Counted from the stretch's first letter, positions 1 to 7,078 are shown. The stretch: DNA of 9,102 nucleotides from Erwinia pyrifoliae DSM 12163 (GCF_000026985.1 NC_017390.1:1659983-1669084), one strand, 5' to 3'. The notes: generated from the sequence alone by a model not told the origin. Made by a program: numbers and translations.

Positions 1-207
1 ATGAGTACGACCAGTAAATCAGTAGAAGTTTCCAGGCCTTCGGACGCTAACTACAACCACGAGCCTGAGAAAACAAAAGAGCCAGGCAAAACCAGCCAAC
101 CAGTGGCCTTTCCACCTTTACCAAAAGAAAGCAAAGTTCCCGCCAAATCAAAAGGTTTCAGCTTACCAAAGTTTCGCTTTGGTTTGAGAAAACCTAATAA
201 TCAATAA
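1..207 (+). CDS. C-terminal part of a polar tail ORF that continues from the right end of the window
   Basis: The frame starts at base 1 and ends with TAA at 205-207, giving 68 residues. The ATG at base 1 is unlikely to be the true start: if the window is circular, the bases before it (the last bases of the window) carry no Shine-Dalgarno motif and the frame is open upstream back to the TAG at 8914-8916. The product is hydrophilic and rich in Pro, Lys, Ser and Glu, with a basic C-terminus (repeated KF/RF/LRK around residues 52-68). It has no membrane segment and no fold I recognise, and looks like a disordered, possibly nucleic-acid-binding tail. See the entry at 8917-9102 for the other half. 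If the window is not circular, this is a partial or stand-alone hypothetical gene. Confidence 0.6.
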   Translation: MSTTSKSVEVSRPSDANYNHEPEKTKEPGKTSQPVAFPPLPKESKVPAKSKGFSLPKFRFGLRKPNNQ

Positions 208-356
208 GTTATATTTGAAATGACAGTAAGTGGCATTAATTGACCACAAACTAAGATTGAACTACCCCAGTCCCAATGCGTGTAAAAAATTCTACGAACC
301 CTTAACTCCTTACGTTAGCATCAACAAAAGAGTGCGACTAAGAATCTTGATATAAA

Positions 357-376
357 CACTGTATATATTTACATGA
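357..376 (+). promoter_or_regulatory. candidate LexA (SOS) box upstream of hamA
   Basis: The stretch cactgtatatatttacatga fits the E. coli LexA operator well. CTGT is at 359-362, followed by an 8-base AT spacer and ACAT at 371-374, where the consensus is CTGT-N8-ACAG, so one core base differs. The flanking bases also resemble the TACTGTATATATATACAGTA ideal. It lies about 100 bp before the hamA start and overlaps the possible -35 TTTACA at 369-374, a position suited to repression. The AT-rich surroundings raise the chance of a fortuitous match. Confidence 0.45.
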
Positions 377-397
377 TTTAAAATTTATCTAATAAAA
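369..397 (+). promoter_or_regulatory. candidate promoter for hamAB overlapping the LexA box
   Basis: TTTACA (369-374, 5 of 6 to the -35 consensus) is followed by a 17-base spacer and AATAAA (392-397, 4 of 6 to the -10 consensus). A second candidate -10, a perfect TATAAT at 438-443, lies closer to hamA but has no good -35; a transcript from it would start near 450, downstream of the ATG at 442. Both are read by eye from an AT-rich region, so confidence is low. Confidence 0.3.
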
Positions 398-471
398 AAA
401 TACCAGAACCCTCTGATTTATGATAAATATTTTAGACTATAATGAAGAAGAAGTTACATCGGAGAAAACGA

Positions 472-1389
472 ATGGACTTTGAAATCTTGTTTGATGATAC
501 GGTTCTAACACTCTTTCCGCCTTTGGAAGCAAACAATTTTTGTAATAACAAATTCATTTCCATGATAAACGACTTTGAAGATGGTGGATGGCGACTCAAA
601 AAATTTCATCGATTTGTTTGGGATAATATCATTGAGACTGCATTATCTTTTAAAGAAAGAGAAGCTTTAATTTCAGATCCCCATTCAGCCCTTGCTTCTG
701 CAGCGCAGAATTTAAGATTAACTGATAAGCTCGATGATATTAGTCAAGGCAGTGAACTGGCAGAAATATTTTTATATGGATTGATGAAGCATCATTTTAA
801 GGCACTACCTGTTGTACCCAAAATATTTTATAAACAGAATGTACAAGACAATGCAAAGGGTGCTGACAGCGTTCATATCGTTATTGATGAAGCAGGGGAG
901 TTTACGCTATGGTTTGGGGAAGCAAAGTTTTATAATAGTATTGGAAATGACAGAATTAACTCAATAACTGAATCAGTTAAAAATTCACTTAACACTGATA
1001 AACTTAGAAAAGAGAATAGTGTAATCCTTAATGTAAACGATATAAAAGAATTAATTCTAGATGAGGGAATAAAAGATGATATATTTAAATGCCTTTCCAA
1101 TGCCAATTCAATCGATAATATCAAAGGGAAAATAAACATCCCAATACTTATAATTCATGAGTGTAATACAACCAGTAAAGCCACCTGTATAAGTGAAGCA
1201 TACAAGAAAGAGATAATTGATTTCCATAAAGAAAGAACAGTAGCCTATTTTAGGAAAAATAGACAAAAAATACAAAGTTTGTTTGGGTATGAAAACATTA
1301 AATTTCATTTAATACTGTTCCCTGTTCCAAATAAAAAATCAATAATAGACAACTTTGTAAAGAGCGTAAGTTTTTATAAGGAGCAATAG
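472..1389 (+). CDS. hamA: Hachiman defence protein HamA (DUF1837, PD-(D/E)xK-type nuclease)
   Basis: HamA is the effector subunit of Hachiman, a two-gene anti-phage system. Published work describes HamA as a nuclease held in check by the helicase HamB and released when DNA integrity is disturbed; that role is taken from the family. Here the signature core is clear. Numbered from the ATG at 472 (305 residues), there is a GSELAEIFLYG block near residue 95, ALPVVPKIFYKQN near 111-123, then KGADSVHI with Asp132, and WFGEAKF with Glu150 and Lys152. Asp132, Glu150 and Lys152 form the D-(E)xK active site. I chose 472 over the in-frame ATG at 442 because GGAG at 461-464 sits 7 bases before 472; 442 would add a Lys/Arg-rich leader, has no SD and lies inside a TATAAT. 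hamB follows after one base, so the two are surely co-transcribed and probably translationally coupled. The gene is much more AT-rich than the lipoprotein gene downstream, which fits horizontal acquisition. Confidence 0.93.
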   Translation: MDFEILFDDTVLTLFPPLEANNFCNNKFISMINDFEDGGWRLKKFHRFVWDNIIETALSFKEREALISDPHSALASAAQNLRLTDKLDDISQGSELAEIFLYGLMKHHFKALPVVPKIFYKQNVQDNAKGADSVHIVIDEAGEFTLWFGEAKFYNSIGNDRINSITESVKNSLNTDKLRKENSVILNVNDIKELILDEGIKDDIFKCLSNANSIDNIKGKINIPILIIHECNTTSKATCISEAYKKEIIDFHKERTVAYFRKNRQKIQSLFGYENIKFHLILFPVPNKKSIIDNFVKSVSFYKEQ

Positions 1390-1390
1390 A

Positions 1391-3523
1391 ATGGACTCTT
1401 TTAATAAAACTATCGGAGATCATCATGAATATATTTTTGATATCTGCCGTAAAATAAGCAATCTAATTCAAAAAAACAACGAAACGGAAGCCAGAAACAC
1501 TTTAATTAAATTATTAGACTATCACTATCGAAATGAACTGGATTATACCCCCCTTGTGAATCACCTTATTAGAAACTTAGGGCTATATCCATATCTAAGA
1601 GTTAACACATCTGACTGGCAAGATAGACTTATTTATGAAGCATTTAAAGTAGATGTTGGACTAAAATTTCCAGTAACACTTCATCGTGAGCAATCCCTGG
1701 TATTAAAAAAACTTATTAATGGAACCGATTTAGCCATTAGTGCACCTACAAGTTTCGGCAAAAGCTTTATTATTGATGCATTCATTTCAATAAAAAAGCC
1801 TACCAATGTAATGATTATTGTGCCAACTATTTCTCTAACTGACGAGACTCGCAGAAGATTACATCGGAAATTTTCAGCAGAATATAAAATAATTACTACA
1901 TCTGATGTTGAACTCGGTGATAAAAATATTTTTATATTTCCACAAGAAAGAGCCATTGGATATTTAGAAAAAATAAATCAAATAGACATTTTGATAGTGG
2001 ACGAATTCTATAAAGCCAGTGAAGTTCACGATAAAGAAAGAGCATCCGTGTTACTCAAGGCAATTATAAAATTAAGCAAAAAGGCTACTCAACGATATTT
2101 TCTATCCCCCAACATTGATCAAATAAATTCCAATCCATTTACTAAAGGGATGGAATTTATTAAGATAGATTTTAATACTGTATTCTTAGAAAAACATGAT
2201 TTCAGCTCCGAAATAAAAAACGATGATAGTTTGAAAGGTAAATACTTACTCGAAATACTAAATAAAAGTAAAGGGAAATCATTAGTATATGCTGGAACTT
2301 ATAAAAACATTGACAAGATCACTGATGTTTTGACTAAAAGTTCAGTAAACAGTTCAAGTAATATTACAACTCAATTTTCCAACTGGCTTAGAGAGAACTA
2401 TTCAACCGGATGGAAATTACCTAAACTCATTGAAAACGGAGTTGGCATACATAATGGAAGATTGCATCGTTCTTTAAGCCAATTGCAAGTAAAATTATTT
2501 GAAGAGAGCGATGGTCTAAATACCCTCGTTTCAACATCATCAATAGTTGAAGGTGTAAACACTAATGCCGAAAATATAATCATATGGCAGTCTAAAAATG
2601 GAAGTAGGAACCTCAAAGATTTTCTATACAAAAACATAATTGGCAGAAGCGGTAGAATGTTTAAACATTTCATCGGGAAAGTCTATCTTTTCTCTGCTCC
2701 TCCACAAGAAGAATTTTCTGAACTTGATCTCACAATACCAGACTCATTAATCACAGACATAGATGAGAAAGAGTTTTCAGATAGTCTTACGCCTGATCAA
2801 ATTGCGGCTATAATTTCATATAGAGAGGAAATGTCTACTTTATTAGGCGAAGAAAAATTCAAACGATTACATAGTGAAGGCGCATTTAAATCAAATAACC
2901 CTTCACTTATAATACAAATCGCTTGGGATATTATTCAAAACCCAAGAGAATGGGAAAGAGTATATTTTTTAAATACTCAAAAACCTGATGATTGGGATTC
3001 TTATTTATATAAAATACTCAAACTTCAACCAGGTTCATGGGGTATTGAGTATAGTAAATTTGTAGCATACATAAAATCTGCCAGTGAAAATTGGTCAAAA
3101 ACCATTCCTCAACAATTAATTGGCTTATCATCTAATAATATTTCAATAGACAACCTATTTGAACTCGAAAAAAACTTAACACATAAGTTAACATCCTTAC
3201 TAAGTGATATAAACGTGCTTTTACGCGAACTAACTGCAAAAAATAACGCTGACATATCCTCTTTCATATTTAAATGCTCGCATGCATTTTTGCCGCCAAT
3301 TGTTTTTCAACTTGAAGAATATGGTTTACCTCGCATGCTATCAAAAAAAATACAACTGAAGTTTTTACTCGATTTTGATAAGGAGAACTTATCAGTTCAT
3401 CAAGCTATAGAGCACTTAAAATTTATAGACTCAATAATTGGATTGGCAGAGGCAATTAATGCCTCTGAGTTCGAAAGATATATAATTAGCAACTTTATCG
3501 ATGGCGTAACATTGCAAAAATAA
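1391..3523 (+). CDS. hamB: Hachiman defence helicase HamB (superfamily 2 DEAD/DEAH-type)
   Basis: HamB is the ATP-dependent helicase/translocase partner of HamA; by family knowledge it monitors DNA and controls the nuclease. The 710-residue protein shows the full SF2 motif series: a Gln in LHREQ at 97-101; Walker A APTSFGKS at 118-125 (Lys124); motif Ia VPTISL at 144-149; Walker B LIVDEF at 201-206 (Asp204, Glu205) followed by Tyr-Lys; motif III FLSPN at 237-241; motif IV SLVYAGTYKN at 297-306; GIHNGRLHR at 352-360; motif V VSTSSIVEGVN at 380-390; and the arginine-finger motif VI IIGRSGR at 416-422. The N-terminal 95 residues and a helical region from about 440 to 710 have no motif I can name and may bind HamA or DNA. 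The start is secure: AAGGAG at 1378-1383 lies 7 bases before the ATG and inside the end of hamA. No motif is missing, so the system looks intact. Confidence 0.94.
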   Translation: MDSFNKTIGDHHEYIFDICRKISNLIQKNNETEARNTLIKLLDYHYRNELDYTPLVNHLIRNLGLYPYLRVNTSDWQDRLIYEAFKVDVGLKFPVTLHREQSLVLKKLINGTDLAISAPTSFGKSFIIDAFISIKKPTNVMIIVPTISLTDETRRRLHRKFSAEYKIITTSDVELGDKNIFIFPQERAIGYLEKINQIDILIVDEFYKASEVHDKERASVLLKAIIKLSKKATQRYFLSPNIDQINSNPFTKGMEFIKIDFNTVFLEKHDFSSEIKNDDSLKGKYLLEILNKSKGKSLVYAGTYKNIDKITDVLTKSSVNSSSNITTQFSNWLRENYSTGWKLPKLIENGVGIHNGRLHRSLSQLQVKLFEESDGLNTLVSTSSIVEGVNTNAENIIIWQSKNGSRNLKDFLYKNIIGRSGRMFKHFIGKVYLFSAPPQEEFSELDLTIPDSLITDIDEKEFSDSLTPDQIAAIISYREEMSTLLGEEKFKRLHSEGAFKSNNPSLIIQIAWDIIQNPREWERVYFLNTQKPDDWDSYLYKILKLQPGSWGIEYSKFVAYIKSASENWSKTIPQQLIGLSSNNISIDNLFELEKNLTHKLTSLLSDINVLLRELTAKNNADISSFIFKCSHAFLPPIVFQLEEYGLPRMLSKKIQLKFLLDFDKENLSVHQAIEHLKFIDSIIGLAEAINASEFERYIISNFIDGVTLQK

Positions 3524-3526
3524 GCC

Positions 3527-3582
3527 CCCCGCTTTAGATGAAAGTGGGGATACTTAACATTATATTATTTTAAGTTTTTTTT
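3527..3582. terminator. bidirectional terminator between hamB and the lipoprotein gene
   Basis: A stem of CCCCGCTTT (3527-3535) and AAAGTGGGG (3541-3549), with one G-U pair and a 5-base loop, starts three bases after the hamB stop. A second short inverted repeat, ACTTAA (3552-3557) with TTAAGT (3570-3575), runs into eight T at 3575-3582 and suits the plus strand. Read on the minus strand, the GC-rich stem is followed by GGCTTATTTTTG, which suits the convergent lipoprotein gene. Confidence 0.7.
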
Positions 3583-3593
3583 GAAATTTACTC

Positions 3594-4169
3594 TCAGTGA
3601 ATCATGCCATTTTGCATTTTAATCACTTTCGATGCCATATTGCCATTATTATGTGTGCCAAAGGTACGATCACCGATATCATAAATAACACCAGTGATAT
3701 TGACCTTCTGCCCTTTCTTAAATTTTAAAATATCGTCATCCTGGCTTGGATAATAAGATAACAGTACAGCGCCACCGCAATATTTGGTATCAGCCGTCTG
3801 AAAAATGATGGCGTAAGTTTTATGGTCTCGCTGCGCACCAAGGTATTTCATGGTGTCGTAAGCTTCCTGCGCTTCCAGAACGGTGGCATTGCTTATGCTG
3901 ATTTTCTTGCCAATCCAGTTCTCCTTTCCGGCCATCGCGTTAGCTTCATAATCACGACAGATAGCACCCAGACCATTAACGGTGTTAACCGGAAGATTAT
4001 CCGCTACATCTGTATTACTTTTATTACCGGAAGGGCTTAAAGCATTACCCAGAGAAGATAATGACGAGTTGATCGACTGCCCCACCTTCCCTGTTGCATC
4101 ACTCAGTTGCTGACAGCCTGCCAGCGCAAAAGAGGCAGACACACATAACACTGCAATTGTATTTTTCAT
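3594..4169 (-). CDS. predicted outer-membrane lipoprotein with an OB-fold (tRNA_anti-like) domain
   Basis: The 191-residue product starts with a classic lipoprotein signal: Lys2, a hydrophobic core, and a lipobox Leu-Ala-Gly-Cys with Cys19 as the predicted lipidated residue. The +2 residue is Gln, not Asp, so sorting to the outer membrane is expected. A Ser/Asn-rich linker (about 20-65) precedes a globular part (about 68-188) with the pattern of small beta-barrel OB-fold proteins: CRDYEANAMAGKENWIGKKI, a central beta region around Tyr102-Thr125, then GQKVNITGVI near 153-162. Two further Cys (about 71 and 130) could form a disulfide. Similar small OB-fold lipoproteins occur on enterobacterial plasmids and chromosomes without a firm function. 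The start is supported by AGGTAA on the minus strand 8 bases before the ATG. A TATAAT on the minus strand (4194-4189) could be a -10 but has no convincing -35. It is read convergently to hamB. Confidence 0.82.
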   Translation of the reverse strand: MKNTIAVLCVSASFALAGCQQLSDATGKVGQSINSSLSSLGNALSPSGNKSNTDVADNLPVNTVNGLGAICRDYEANAMAGKENWIGKKISISNATVLEAQEAYDTMKYLGAQRDHKTYAIIFQTADTKYCGGAVLLSYYPSQDDDILKFKKGQKVNITGVIYDIGDRTFGTHNNGNMASKVIKMQNGMIH

Positions 4170-4196
4170 TTAGAATTACCTGAACAGAATTATAAA

Positions 4197-4241
4197 AAAA
4201 CTCACTGCCCTGAGTTTTTCATTCAGAACAGTGAGTCATTG
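4197..4241 (-). terminator. terminator after the zinc-ribbon membrane protein gene
   Basis: CTCACTG (4201-4207) and CAGTGAG (4230-4236) form a perfect 7-bp stem, with an inner CTGA/TCAG pairing. On the minus strand the stem is followed by a run of seven T, so it should end transcripts from 4552 before the lipoprotein gene and keep the two genes on separate transcripts. Confidence 0.7.
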
Positions 4242-4267
4242 TGTTTTCCCTGGTGCCAGCAAAAGTA

Positions 4268-4552
4268 TTAACGTGCGGTTGGCCTGATCCAGCTAACCTT
4301 GTCTTTGTTTTTTAGTTTCAGTATCAACAGAGGGCCAAGCATAAGCCCCAGCATGGTCAGTACCATAAGCGGCGTTGAACCGGTGATATACGCAACAACA
4401 AATCCGGCAGGAATACCAACTATCGTTCCAATGGCTACCAGCCCTTTCATGGTCTGCTGGCTGACATAACCTTTTACTCTTTCAGCGCCACATCCCCTGC
4501 ATACAAAGGCTCCCTCAGGCACTGCTGTACTACAAAACGGACATTCAGACAT
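4268..4552 (-). CDS. small zinc-ribbon protein with two membrane segments
   Basis: The 94-residue product begins with a double-zinc-ribbon-like motif, Cys4-x2-Cys7 and Cys18-x2-Cys21 (CPFC and CRGC), which should bind one zinc ion. Two hydrophobic stretches follow, about residues 37-57 and 61-80, then a basic tail from Lys79 (KLKNKDK) that by the positive-inside rule would be cytoplasmic. A hairpin inner-membrane protein with an N-terminal cytoplasmic zinc ribbon is the simplest reading. This architecture is common among poorly characterised bacterial proteins and no function can be assigned. On the minus strand AGGTGAG lies 11 bases before the ATG, a weak but usable SD. Its product and that of the next gene are both envelope proteins, so a shared role at the envelope is possible but not shown. 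Confidence 0.78.
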   Translation of the reverse strand: MSECPFCSTAVPEGAFVCRGCGAERVKGYVSQQTMKGLVAIGTIVGIPAGFVVAYITGSTPLMVLTMLGLMLGPLLILKLKNKDKVSWIRPTAR

Positions 4553-4703
4553 GTTCTTTTTCTCACCTGATACACCCTAAGTAATTGATATAATTGATAG
4601 AAAGAAAGAGGCTGTCATATCGTTTTTATCGATCAAATTGATACAATATGATAGCTATAAGCTATTAAATAATAATAATCGATCGATTTAAGCAATTAAT
4701 AGC

Positions 4704-4727
4704 CGATCAATAAGAGCCTATTGATCG
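4704..4727. repeat. 9-bp inverted repeat CGATCAATA / TATTGATCG
   Basis: Perfect 9-base arms at 4704-4712 and 4719-4727 are separated by 6 bases (agagcc). It has no T-run, so it is not a simple terminator; a dimeric regulator site is more likely. Half the motif recurs at 4767. Confidence 0.55.
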
Positions 4728-4766
4728 TTGTAATCTATCAAAATGCGTATATATATCGATTTTGCA

Positions 4767-4779
4767 GATCAATAAGTTA
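4767..4779 (+). promoter_or_regulatory. near-consensus IHF site
   Basis: GATCAATAAGTTA matches the IHF consensus WATCAANNNNTTR at every fixed position except the first (G for A/T). It is set in AT-rich DNA with clustered GATC, as at several origins and regulated promoters. Chance matches are common in such DNA. Confidence 0.3.
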
Positions 4780-5025
4780 ATGAAATGTGAGATTAATTGA
4801 CTGATTTTGTTCTTCAAAAGATCGGAAATTGAACACATTGAGACCGTATAACCCCACTATGACGTTGAGTCATGCTGTCATTACGGATATGGTAAAGACA
4901 TCAACTAAGTGTTCTGGCCATGACGGGACGATATCTCTATCAACGACATGGTTTTACGATATACTTTGTCAGAAAGGCGGTTTGTAAATTCAATTGCGAT
5001 AACCCAGGTAACGGAGTACCCCCCA

Positions 5026-5871
5026 GTGAGCAATGCATTATTTCCTTTAACGATCTTCACGACCCAGCGCCGTTTCAATGATTTTTCTACGGACGATATG
5101 CGTTATGGCGACATCCCGGAAGACAGGCTGAGAAGAGAGTTCGGACTTAACAACATATCGAATGTGGTTGATCCCTATACCCTAACCCGACTGACAACGT
5201 TTGATAATCCACAATCAAGATTCGCAGGAGCTTATGGTAGCATTCACCGTGGCGATAAGCTGAGTGTCCAGCAATGTACGCAGCTATTGTTCGAGGAAAT
5301 GCAGGTTACATCGCTACCTTTTTCTTTCATTGGCCCGCATAGATATTTAATCAATGAGATGCTAAGGAATTTTCAACTTTCACGAGGATTAGATTTCCGT
5401 AATCCACAGTTGAACATAGCTTATCGGGACAAGTTGCATTCTGACTACGCTGCAAAAAAAACAATCTCTGTTATGCAAGAAACTATTGGAACATTCATTG
5501 ACTATACCAGCAAAGGATTTCCTCATGAACGACTGGGAAATTTAACTTCTGCCATTAAACTCTCTGTACTTCCAAAATTTGACTCTTTACTACTTGATAA
5601 AATTAATGGAATGGGAATTACCATCCACGACGTTTATGCAACCAAAATCGAAATTCTCCGCCTTGATGTTAATGATCATGGCTGGAAAGCAAGTGTCAGG
5701 TTTACAGGCCAGGATCATTTCGGCTTGGATGTCGATGATATTCGCAAGCAAAAATTCAATCAGTTTCAATTCTTCAGAATATGGTTTGTTCTACAACGAT
5801 TTAATAAACTTGGCTTTCGCCCATTCCTGACAAATATGCAAGCTGTCATTAATATAGAAGGAAAACGATAA
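5026..5871 (+). CDS. DUF3289 family protein, possible secreted or effector-type protein
   Basis: From the GTG at 5026 the product is 281 residues. It shows blocks I associate with DUF3289, a family largely confined to Enterobacterales: LTIFTTQRRFNDFSTDDM at the N-terminus, FEEMQ and LPFSFIGPHRYLI in the middle, and a long conserved C-terminal block, DHFGLD then KFNQFQFFRIWFVLQRFNK and FRPFLTNM. No signal peptide, membrane segment or known catalytic motif is evident. I prefer GTG 5026 because GGAG at 5013-5016 lies 9 bases upstream and the family-like sequence begins just there. The in-frame ATG at 4948 would add 26 unconserved-looking residues and has no SD at a sensible distance. Its stop overlaps the next start by one base, so the two products are made together. 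The pairing with a membrane-anchored DUF943 protein recalls toxin-immunity cassettes, but the biochemical role is unknown. Confidence 0.78.
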   Translation: MSNALFPLTIFTTQRRFNDFSTDDMRYGDIPEDRLRREFGLNNISNVVDPYTLTRLTTFDNPQSRFAGAYGSIHRGDKLSVQQCTQLLFEEMQVTSLPFSFIGPHRYLINEMLRNFQLSRGLDFRNPQLNIAYRDKLHSDYAAKKTISVMQETIGTFIDYTSKGFPHERLGNLTSAIKLSVLPKFDSLLLDKINGMGITIHDVYATKIEILRLDVNDHGWKASVRFTGQDHFGLDVDDIRKQKFNQFQFFRIWFVLQRFNKLGFRPFLTNMQAVINIEGKR

Positions 5872-6260
5872 TGCGGAGGTTATTAGTGTCAGTAATTTTA
5901 TTGCTGTTAATATTTGCTGGCTATCTGATTATCAGGAAGCAACATATCTCTGTTGTTGATGCACATTATGATGGTAACACTGCACAGGTGATTGTAGATG
6001 AATTACCTTTCCTTAAATCTTACAAAATAGAATGGTGGAATGAAAACAAGGAAAGTATAATGAAAAAATACAACATTCCAACTGGTGATAAAATCCCCTT
6101 TCTTATTGTTATTTATGCCTTCGGTGATGGCTATCAAGTAGAGGATAAAGAAGACAGACTTTGCTTCTCAGATATAAAACCACCAAAAAACTGTATTGAT
6201 AAAAAAATTCTTATGATGATCTGGCGCACGCGCGATGGTGGCGTTAAATATCAATTCTAA
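5871..6260 (+). CDS. DUF943 family membrane-anchored protein, possible immunity or partner of DUF3289
   Basis: The 129-residue product has one N-terminal membrane segment (about residues 4-21, after Arg2-Arg3), so the rest should be periplasmic. The soluble part shows DUF943-type features: IEWWNENK near 53-60, KKYNIP near 65-70, FGDGYQVEDKEDRLCF at 84-99 and PPKNCID at 104-110. Cys98 and Cys108 could pair. The start ATG overlaps the TAA of the DUF3289 gene (5869-5871), and AAGGA at 5858-5862 gives an 8-base spacing, so translation is coupled. It is a little shorter at the C-terminus than the DUF943 proteins I recall (about 150 residues). A small membrane-anchored periplasmic protein right after a larger soluble one fits an immunity role; this is inference from layout only. 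Confidence 0.78.
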   Translation: MRRLLVSVILLLLIFAGYLIIRKQHISVVDAHYDGNTAQVIVDELPFLKSYKIEWWNENKESIMKKYNIPTGDKIPFLIVIYAFGDGYQVEDKEDRLCFSDIKPPKNCIDKKILMMIWRTRDGGVKYQF

Positions 6261-6335
6261 TTTGTATTAGTTGCGACTTTATCTGACACATACCCTTGAA
6301 TGGTTGAGAGTTACTGATTTTGATATGGGTATCAA

Positions 6336-6371
6336 TCCCTTTTAAAAACACAAGGGAATTCTCTTTTTTTT
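6336..6371 (+). terminator. rho-independent terminator after the DUF3289-DUF943 pair
   Basis: TCCCTT (6336-6341) pairs with AAGGGA (6352-6357) around a 10-base A-rich loop, and eight T follow at 6364-6371. It lies 75 bases after the DUF943 stop. Confidence 0.75.
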
Positions 6372-6465
6372 ATATAACCATTCCTGCTAGAAAATATAAT
6401 AATAGTTTTTTCAATCATACTAAGAAACTTAGGTTCCATTTATGTATTCTGCTATTTTAATTTTA

Positions 6466-7017
6466 TTACTTTATCCTATTTCTCATTTTGGCATGATTCG
6501 ATTCCGTTAAAATATAGGATTTAACGAATGACAGGCGATCACCGTTGAACATAAAACTTGGATTAATGAAGTAGTAATTCTGGATCATAGTTTCTGCAAT
6601 AAAGTTTTTTTCCACCAATTCTTTCATACCTTTAAAATACGTAGTTCTGGATATTTTCACTACCGTTTTATCTACAATATCATACGACATTAAAATTGTG
6701 TCAGTGTCCTTTTGCTCCTGCATTGCTCTGTACAGTATTTCGAAGACCTTAGTTCCTGCCGAAGATAACTCAGTGATCGCTCTGACGCCATTAACATATA
6801 GTTTTAAAAACTGCGTTTTATCCACTTCCTGATATTGAAAAAAACCGGCCCCACCTAAAAATTCTCCTGTGTTCTCATAGACAACCATAAGTCTGTCCTT
6901 CCCTGTTGATATTCTTTTTATCCCACCTTTTGTGTTATTGCTTGCAGACATTATAAATGGGTTTTTCACATGGCGCTGTAATCCTCTTCTTGATTTATTC
7001 GTTATCTCTTGTGTCAT
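6466..7017 (-). CDS. RepL-like plasmid replication initiator (winged helix)
   Basis: The 183-residue protein resembles the RepL family of plasmid replication proteins. After a basic N-terminus (about 1-40), which includes RHVKNPFI, a segment at about 67-99 (KTQFLKLYVNGVRAI, then LSSAGTKVFEIL) leads into a helix-turn-helix with ISRTTYFKGMKELVEKNFI at 122-140. A beta wing, YYFINPSFMFNGDRLSFVK, follows at 148-166. The FINP-x-FMFNGDR wing is the most diagnostic part. AAGGAAAA on the minus strand sits about 8 bases before the ATG. Repeats at 7079-7225 lie just upstream and may be its operator or origin. The C-terminal half is paralogous in pattern to the product of 8467-8916, which is transcribed away from it on the other side of the gene-free region. 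It probably initiates replication or regulates copy number. Family assignment is by motif pattern. Confidence 0.75.
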   Translation of the reverse strand: MTQEITNKSRRGLQRHVKNPFIMSASNNTKGGIKRISTGKDRLMVVYENTGEFLGGAGFFQYQEVDKTQFLKLYVNGVRAITELSSAGTKVFEILYRAMQEQKDTDTILMSYDIVDKTVVKISRTTYFKGMKELVEKNFIAETMIQNYYFINPSFMFNGDRLSFVKSYILTESNHAKMRNRIK

Positions 7018-7078
7018 TTTATTTTCCTTTTATAATTGTTATTAGTTTTTAATTAACACATTTATTTTATTAGTCAAT

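Larger units (their letters stand above)
208..471. other. gene-free interval upstream of hamA
   Basis: This 264-base AT-rich gap separates the stop at 207 from hamA. Apart from the candidate LexA box and promoter elements listed separately I see no RNA gene, repeat or clear terminator for the upstream tail ORF. Confidence 0.6.
4582..4779. repeat. AT-rich block with GATC cluster and ATTGAT/ATCAAT repeats
   Basis: This gene-free block holds two abutting copies of TAATTGATA (4582-4590, 4591-4599), a third related AAATTGATA (4635-4643), the palindrome ATAGCT-ATA-AGCTAT (4651-4665), and a direct repeat GATCAATAAG at 4705-4714 and 4767-4776. Five GATC (Dam) sites fall within 140 bases, at 4631, 4681, 4705, 4723 and 4767; random expectation is about one per 256. 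The surrounding gap from 4553 to the downstream gene otherwise contains only an ATGAC/GTCAT inverted repeat near 4859. The block could be an operator, an origin-like or partition-like site, or the promoter region for the genes on either side. Confidence 0.55.

Noticed and set aside
442..471. Ten extra N-terminal codons of HamA from the ATG at 442
   Set aside because: There is no SD before 442 and it sits inside a TATAAT, while the ATG at 472 has GGAG 7 bases upstream.
930..2673. Minus-strand ORFs of 66-91 codons opposite hamA and hamB
   Set aside because: They are antisense shadows of two well-supported genes, have no SD, and have hydrophobic compositions typical of antisense reading of AT-rich genes.
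3822..4040. 72-codon plus-strand ORF
   Set aside because: It lies wholly opposite the lipoprotein gene, which has a signal peptide and an SD.
4738..4766. XerCD (cer/dif-like) resolution site
   Set aside because: I could not find a convincing pair of XerC and XerD half-sites here or elsewhere in the window.
4948..5025. Upstream ATG start for the DUF3289 gene
   Set aside because: No SD lies at a usable distance, whereas GTG 5026 has GGAG 9 bases upstream and begins the family-like sequence. Not excluded.
5579..5830. 83-codon plus-strand ORF
   Set aside because: It is an alternative frame inside the conserved C-terminal half of the DUF3289 gene.
6420..6432. CTAAG-AAA-CTTAG hairpin as terminator for the minus-strand repL-like gene
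   Set aside because: The stem is only 5 bp and AT-rich, and no T-run follows directly on the minus strand.
6818..6826. DnaA-box-like TTATCCACT
   Set aside because: A single match with one mismatch, inside the repL-like coding region; not enough to call an origin.
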